Shown here one piece after another: positions 24,005-27,478 of a stretch of 27,478 bases of DNA. How positions within the stretch are numbered: the stretch's first letter is position 1; the number at the start of each line of letters is the position of its first letter. Made by a program: the position numbers and the translations under genes. Source of the stretch: an uncultured Collinsella sp. GTDB taxonomy: Bacteria; Actinomycetota; Coriobacteriia; Coriobacteriales; Coriobacteriaceae. Under the pieces are notes generated by a model, which saw only the letters and a program-made list of their open reading frames with translations, ran no database searches and had not been told where the DNA came from. The stretch is taken from contig UQTD01000021.1 in assembly GCA_900543845.1 (NCBI GenBank), positions 1 to 27,478 of the forward strand. The letters are read 5' to 3'.

Positions 24005-25234
24005 ATGGATCGAAACGAACTCGACCCCAGCGTCCCCAGCGCCACGGAGGTCAAGAAGATTCCTCTCATCATTAAGGTGTACGCCGTCCTGTGCATCCTG
24101 TCCGGCGTGGGCACGCTCCCGTCGGTCGCCGCCTTTATGTGGCAGGTCATCACCGCGCTCATTAACGGCAACGCCGCCGCCAAGCTCGGCGACAACACGC
24201 TCGTCGCGGTTGGACTCATCGTCGCCGGCATCATGCTCTCTGCGGCAAGTGCCGTCATCCTGATCATCTTTGGCCTGGACCTTATCAAAAACCAGCGCCG
24301 CAACGCCGCCCGCCTGTCCTACATCCTTATTGCGTTCACCGTCGTCGAGCTTTTGGTCGACGTGATGCTCCAGGGTATCGGGCTCTTCTTGCTTCGTCCC
24401 GCTATTCAGCTCGGTATCCTCATCGCGCTTTCGGCCACCGTCGATCCCACGCTTCGCCAGGAGCGCGAACTGCAGCGCCGCCTGCAGGAGATGCTCGACC
24501 GCGACGCCGCCGCCGAGGGCATGCTCGGCCGCGATGAGACCGGCGAGGGCTACATCAAGCTCAACTACTTCAACCTGTTCTGGGTATTCCTCGTCTGCTG
24601 CGTGCTCGGCCTGATCGCCGAGGACATCTGGCACATGACGGTCGACGACCCAGGCGTCTACCAGGACCGCGCAGGCATGCTGTTTGGTCCCTTCAGCCCC
24701 ATCTATGGCTTTGGCGCCGTACTCATGACCATGGTGCTCAACCGCTTCTATAAAAAGAACCCCATCATCATTTTCCTGGTAAGCGCTGTGCTCGGCGCGA
24801 GCTTTGAGGTGTTCGTGGGCTGGTTTATGCAGACCTCATTTGGCGTGGTCTCGTGGAGCTACTCGCACATGAAGCTGTTCGGCATGCCCGATCCGCTCGC
24901 TGTGCTCACGGGCGGACGCACCTGCACGGGCTTTGCCTGCCTGTGGGGCCTGGGTGGCCTTATCTGGATCAAGCTGCTGCTGCCGAGGCTGCTCAAGCTC
25001 ATCAATATGATTCCGTGGAAGAGTCGCTACTCGGCTACCGTCATCTTTACCGTCATTATGCTGGTCGACGGCGTCATGACGCTACAGTCGCTCGACTACT
25101 GGTACCAGCGCGTCAACGGCACGGAGCCGGATATTCCCGTCGCGCAGTTCTACGGCAAGTATTTCGATAACGACTACATGGAGAACCGCTTCCAGAGCAT
25201 GACCATGAGCCCCAAGGATGCGACGCGCGTGTAG
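24005..25234 (+). CDS. CmpB-type putative ABC-transporter permease family membrane protein
   Basis: A 409-residue integral membrane protein; the ATG has GAAAGG six bases upstream. The N-terminal half (about 20-150) has about four hydrophobic segments. A charged coiled stretch follows (about 155-180, 'RQERELQRRLQEMLDRD'). The C-terminal half (about 190-380) has the CmpB-type pattern 'GPFSPIYGFGAV', 'GASFEVFVGWFMQ', 'WSYSHMKLF', 'GRTCTGFACLWGLGG'. Family members are called putative ABC permeases, but no ATPase or partner gene is next to it. Function is unproven. Confidence 0.75.
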   Translation: MDRNELDPSVPSATEVKKIPLIIKVYAVLCILSGVGTLPSVAAFMWQVITALINGNAAAKLGDNTLVAVGLIVAGIMLSAASAVILIIFGLDLIKNQRRNAARLSYILIAFTVVELLVDVMLQGIGLFLLRPAIQLGILIALSATVDPTLRQERELQRRLQEMLDRDAAAEGMLGRDETGEGYIKLNYFNLFWVFLVCCVLGLIAEDIWHMTVDDPGVYQDRAGMLFGPFSPIYGFGAVLMTMVLNRFYKKNPIIIFLVSAVLGASFEVFVGWFMQTSFGVVSWSYSHMKLFGMPDPLAVLTGGRTCTGFACLWGLGGLIWIKLLLPRLLKLINMIPWKSRYSATVIFTVIMLVDGVMTLQSLDYWYQRVNGTEPDIPVAQFYGKYFDNDYMENRFQSMTMSPKDATRV

Positions 25235-25266
25235 CGCCACCAATGCCGAGATTTTCCAACGCACAG

Positions 25267-25308
25267 AAAAGCCCGCTGGCAGACTGATTGAACTGCCAAC
25301 GGGCTTTT
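25267..25308. terminator. Bidirectional terminator between convergent genes
   Basis: Sixteen-base arms (25267-25282, 25293-25308) pair with one mismatch and have A-runs and T-runs on both sides. It lies between the CmpB-type gene (+) and the MoaE-like gene (-). Confidence 0.85.
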
Positions 25309-25340
25309 GCTATAGATGGACTCGAATTGATCGCAAAGTC

Positions 25341-25757
25341 CTATGCCTCGCGCTCGACCTCGCTCACACACTCATTTTTGATGGTACCGACAAGCTTCTG
25401 AAGTGCGTCGACCACATGCGGGCGAATGTCTCCGCCAATGAGCACGAGCATGATGTCGTCGCCCACGGTAAGCTCGCCGCTCGCCAACCACACGCGCACA
25501 TAGCCGATACCCGGCATCGCGCGCGTTGCCTCGATAGCGGCCCGCACCTTTTCGGCATCGAAGCCAAACACCATGCCGCCCACCTTATGTCCAGGCGCCG
25601 CACCATCTGTCTCGACCCCACGCACCTCGGCCTTGGGCGTCGCACGCACCACACCGTTATGCGTCAGGTACATACCGCACGCAGGCGCCGACGAATCGGC
25701 CTTGGCTTCGCGCAGCCAAGCATCAACCGAAGGCATCGATTTGCCGTTCTCAAGCAT
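25341..25757 (-). CDS. MoaE-like molybdopterin synthase large-subunit family protein
   Basis: A 138-residue protein. The ATG at 25757 is preferred over the adjacent one at 25760, because AGGAG then has normal spacing. 'YLTHNGVVR' (about 30-38) and 'GYVRVWLASGELTVGDDIMLVLIGGDIRPHVVDALQKL' region (about 85-122) follow the MoaE pattern. The family's 'KRE' is 'KNE' here (Lys127), and the other conserved Lys is Gln120, with Lys121 beside it. MoaE puts sulfur into the molybdenum cofactor; whether this protein is active is uncertain. No moaD, moaA or moaC lies beside it. Confidence 0.6.
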   Translation of the reverse strand: MLENGKSMPSVDAWLREAKADSSAPACGMYLTHNGVVRATPKAEVRGVETDGAAPGHKVGGMVFGFDAEKVRAAIEATRAMPGIGYVRVWLASGELTVGDDIMLVLIGGDIRPHVVDALQKLVGTIKNECVSEVEREA

Positions 25758-25810
25758 CATTTCTCCTTTTGATTTCCAGGGTAGTCTTTTTGGGACGGGG
25801 CCCGGACACT

Positions 25811-26815
25811 TTATTCCTCGACCGGCGTGAGCACCATGACGGCGCGCGTATTGCTAAATGACAGTGAGCGACAGGTCACAAGCGTTACGACCTTGGTTGC
25901 CGAAGCGACACGCTCGGTGGCGTCGCCCGCCACAGCAGAGGCACCGTCGAGCATCTCGGACAGGTAATTCTTCAGTCCGTCATCGCCCTCAAAGTTGGGC
26001 GTGCGCGCCTTGGCATACGTGTCCTCGACCACCTTGGTCGCCAGCGGGCGCAACTTATACGTCGCATCGCGCGTGATGTAGTACACGTATTCCATGCTGT
26101 CGAACGTCGCCTGATCGGTTGTATCCGAAATCACGTTGAACATCGAACCGTCGTTCATATGATGACCGTAAATCGTGGTCTGCTGATCCACCATGCCCGG
26201 CGCGGTGTCGTCGCTATCCAAGAAGATGGCTCCCGAGGCATTGGCCGTACCGTCGAACAGCGTGTTGAGGTACTTGGAGTTGTTGTTGGTCTGCACCACG
26301 GGATAGCTGATGTTGGTTCCCGGCGCGTAAATCCAACCCACAATCTCGGGGTTCGTCTGAGCAAGTGCATCAAAATCGATAATCGGCACGCCGCTGGCGT
26401 CCTTATCGCTTACATATTGCTTCTCGATTTTCTGGTACGAATCGCTTGCCTGCTTATAGCCAATCTGTGCATTGATAAAGATGGCGGCGGCGGCAACGAT
26501 TAGGCCGATGCCAATAATGATGAGCAAGATGGGGATAACGGAGCGGCGCTTTTTGCGCGGCGGCTCGGTATAGCTCGACGGAGCAGCGCCCGACTGTTTC
26601 GTAGAACGCGATTCTTTCTTGGCCGTATCATACGACGAAGGGCGATATGCAGCCGGCGTATCCCGGCGATGATGGGACATCGGCGTTACGGGACGCGGCG
26701 CGCGCGGCTGCTGAGGAGAGGATGTCCGACCCTGCTGTGCCGCACGGGCAGCACCCGGCTTCGACGGATCGGGAATCTGAGAAGCCTTGAATCGTTTTCC
26801 CTGATAGTCGGACAT
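25811..26815 (-). CDS. srtB: Class B sortase
   Basis: A 334-residue membrane transpeptidase. The ATG at 26815 has AGGAG four bases upstream; a longer frame from 26911 would overlap purE and lacks a ribosome site. An unusually long basic, Pro/Ser-rich cytoplasmic segment (1-91) precedes one membrane helix (about 93-114). The catalytic triad is His218 ('IYGHHMNDG'), Cys315 ('TLVTCRS') and Arg324 ('NTRAVMVL'). 'EIVGWIYAPGTNISYPVVQ' marks class B. It attaches exported proteins to the wall or builds pili; its substrate is not in this stretch. Confidence 0.92.
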   Translation of the reverse strand: MSDYQGKRFKASQIPDPSKPGAARAAQQGRTSSPQQPRAPRPVTPMSHHRRDTPAAYRPSSYDTAKKESRSTKQSGAAPSSYTEPPRKKRRSVIPILLIIIGIGLIVAAAAIFINAQIGYKQASDSYQKIEKQYVSDKDASGVPIIDFDALAQTNPEIVGWIYAPGTNISYPVVQTNNNSKYLNTLFDGTANASGAIFLDSDDTAPGMVDQQTTIYGHHMNDGSMFNVISDTTDQATFDSMEYVYYITRDATYKLRPLATKVVEDTYAKARTPNFEGDDGLKNYLSEMLDGASAVAGDATERVASATKVVTLVTCRSLSFSNTRAVMVLTPVEE

Positions 26816-26850
26816 GGCTCTCCTTATACTGCGGTGAAACGGCGGAACGC

Positions 26851-27315
26851 CTAGGCGTCGGCCATCTCCTGCTTCATCTTCTCGATAACCTTGCGGTACT
26901 CGGGGTCGCATGCGCCCAAGATCTGCGTGGCATAGATGGCGGCGTTCTTGGCGCCGTTGATGGCAACGCAGGCCACGGGTACGCCCGAAGGCATCTGCAC
27001 CATCGACAGCAGCGAATCCATACCGCCCAGGTCACTCGTCTTCATAGGCACACCGATAACCGGTAGCGGCGTAAAGGCAGCCACGACACCACCCAAGTGA
27101 GCGGCCTTGCCGGCGGCGGCAATGATCACCTTAATGCCACGGTCGGCAGCAGTCGAAGCCCACTCGTGGACCTTCGCCGGCGTGCGGTGTGCGCTCGCAA
27201 TGACAAGCTCATAGGGCACACCGAGCGCCTCGAGCTCGGCGGTGCAGCCTTCCATAACGCCCAGATCGGACTTGGAGCCCATGATGATCCCGACAACCGG
27301 CTTTTGATCTGCCAT
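26851..27315 (-). CDS. purE: 5-(carboxyamino)imidazole ribonucleotide mutase
   Basis: A 154-residue class I PurE, moving the carboxyl group of N5-CAIR to give CAIR. 'GIIMGSKSDLGVM', 'ASAHRTP' and 'AAAGKAAHLGGVVAAFTPLPVIGVP' are intact. The ATG at 27315 is chosen with AGGAGG upstream; a TTG two codons earlier is too near that site. It ends 35 nt before the sortase gene and may share its transcript. It is not adjacent to purF-purM-purN. Confidence 0.95.
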   Translation of the reverse strand: MADQKPVVGIIMGSKSDLGVMEGCTAELEALGVPYELVIASAHRTPAKVHEWASTAADRGIKVIIAAAGKAAHLGGVVAAFTPLPVIGVPMKTSDLGGMDSLLSMVQMPSGVPVACVAINGAKNAAIYATQILGACDPEYRKVIEKMKQEMADA

Positions 27316-27430
27316 AAACAAAGACCTCCTGTTGAGAGCGGCGACGCGGCGGATCCGCGACCCTTAACTACTGAGAGTAGTATAGCTGCTCCCGTCCCTG
27401 CGGTCTTTGTGGCGCTTCGCGGGCGGGCCA

Positions 27431-27478
27431 GGCTTTATCTTCACTCCGGTTGCTTCGCAAAGTCGTTCAGATAAAGCC
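27431..27478. repeat. Inverted repeat at the right edge
   Basis: GGCTTTATCT (27431-27440) and AGATAAAGCC (27469-27478) are complementary with a 28-nt loop. The arms may extend beyond the window. Confidence 0.55.

Noticed and set aside
23915..24634. A minus-strand open frame of 239 codons
   Set aside because: Antisense to the CmpB-type gene and its leader; rich in Asp/Glu/Ala without domains.

Overview
The window looks like a chromosomal segment of a high-GC human-gut actinobacterium of the Coriobacteriia, most likely Collinsella or a close relative. This is inference from four things: GC-rich coding sequence, very long surface proteins with LAxTG-type sorting signals, a membrane-embedded regulator with a C-terminal LuxR helix-turn-helix, and many short intergenic hairpin repeats with a GGGGACAG core. 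No rRNA, tRNA, CRISPR array, transposase or phage gene was seen.

Region 1 (1-12170) is a surface-protein locus. Three minus-strand genes encode exported proteins. The first is a giant BspA-like leucine-rich-repeat protein of at least 2121 residues, cut by the left edge. The other two, of 664 and 548 residues, share almost the same signal-peptide block and the same LAATG wall-sorting tail, but have unrelated central parts. Beside them and divergent lies a predicted multi-pass membrane protein ending in a LuxR/GerE DNA-binding domain. Upstream of each surface gene is the same composite site: an 18-bp palindrome GGTTCRTANATRYGAACC, exactly 8 nt, then TACCTGCG. The third copy lies in the intergenic region shared with the LuxR-type gene. 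The simplest reading is a small regulon in which the membrane-bound regulator controls its neighbouring adhesins. This is the most interesting system in the window.

Region 2 (12171-17343) holds an orphan AAA ATPase with a C-terminal winged helix and five phased TTGAG/CTCAA repeats upstream, a cytidylate-kinase-like protein, and a complete polar amino-acid ABC importer (ATPase, binding protein, two permeases) in one operon.

Region 3 (17451-27478) is mostly housekeeping. It has a GatB/YqeY-domain protein, a membrane-anchored parvulin-type foldase, a lone PTS EIIA, purN-purM-purF (transcribed purF to purM to purN), a CmpB-type membrane protein on the plus strand, and a purE - class B sortase - MoaE-like series. 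Almost all genes are on the minus strand; only the LuxR-type regulator and the CmpB-type protein are on the plus strand.

Intergenic spaces carry several families of inverted repeats: a 38-nt CCACCACAAAGG hairpin (four copies), a 57-nt CTGTAAC/GTTACAG hairpin (three copies), and single long palindromes with 20-25-bp arms. Some double as terminators, and one sits in the 5' leader of a surface-protein gene.
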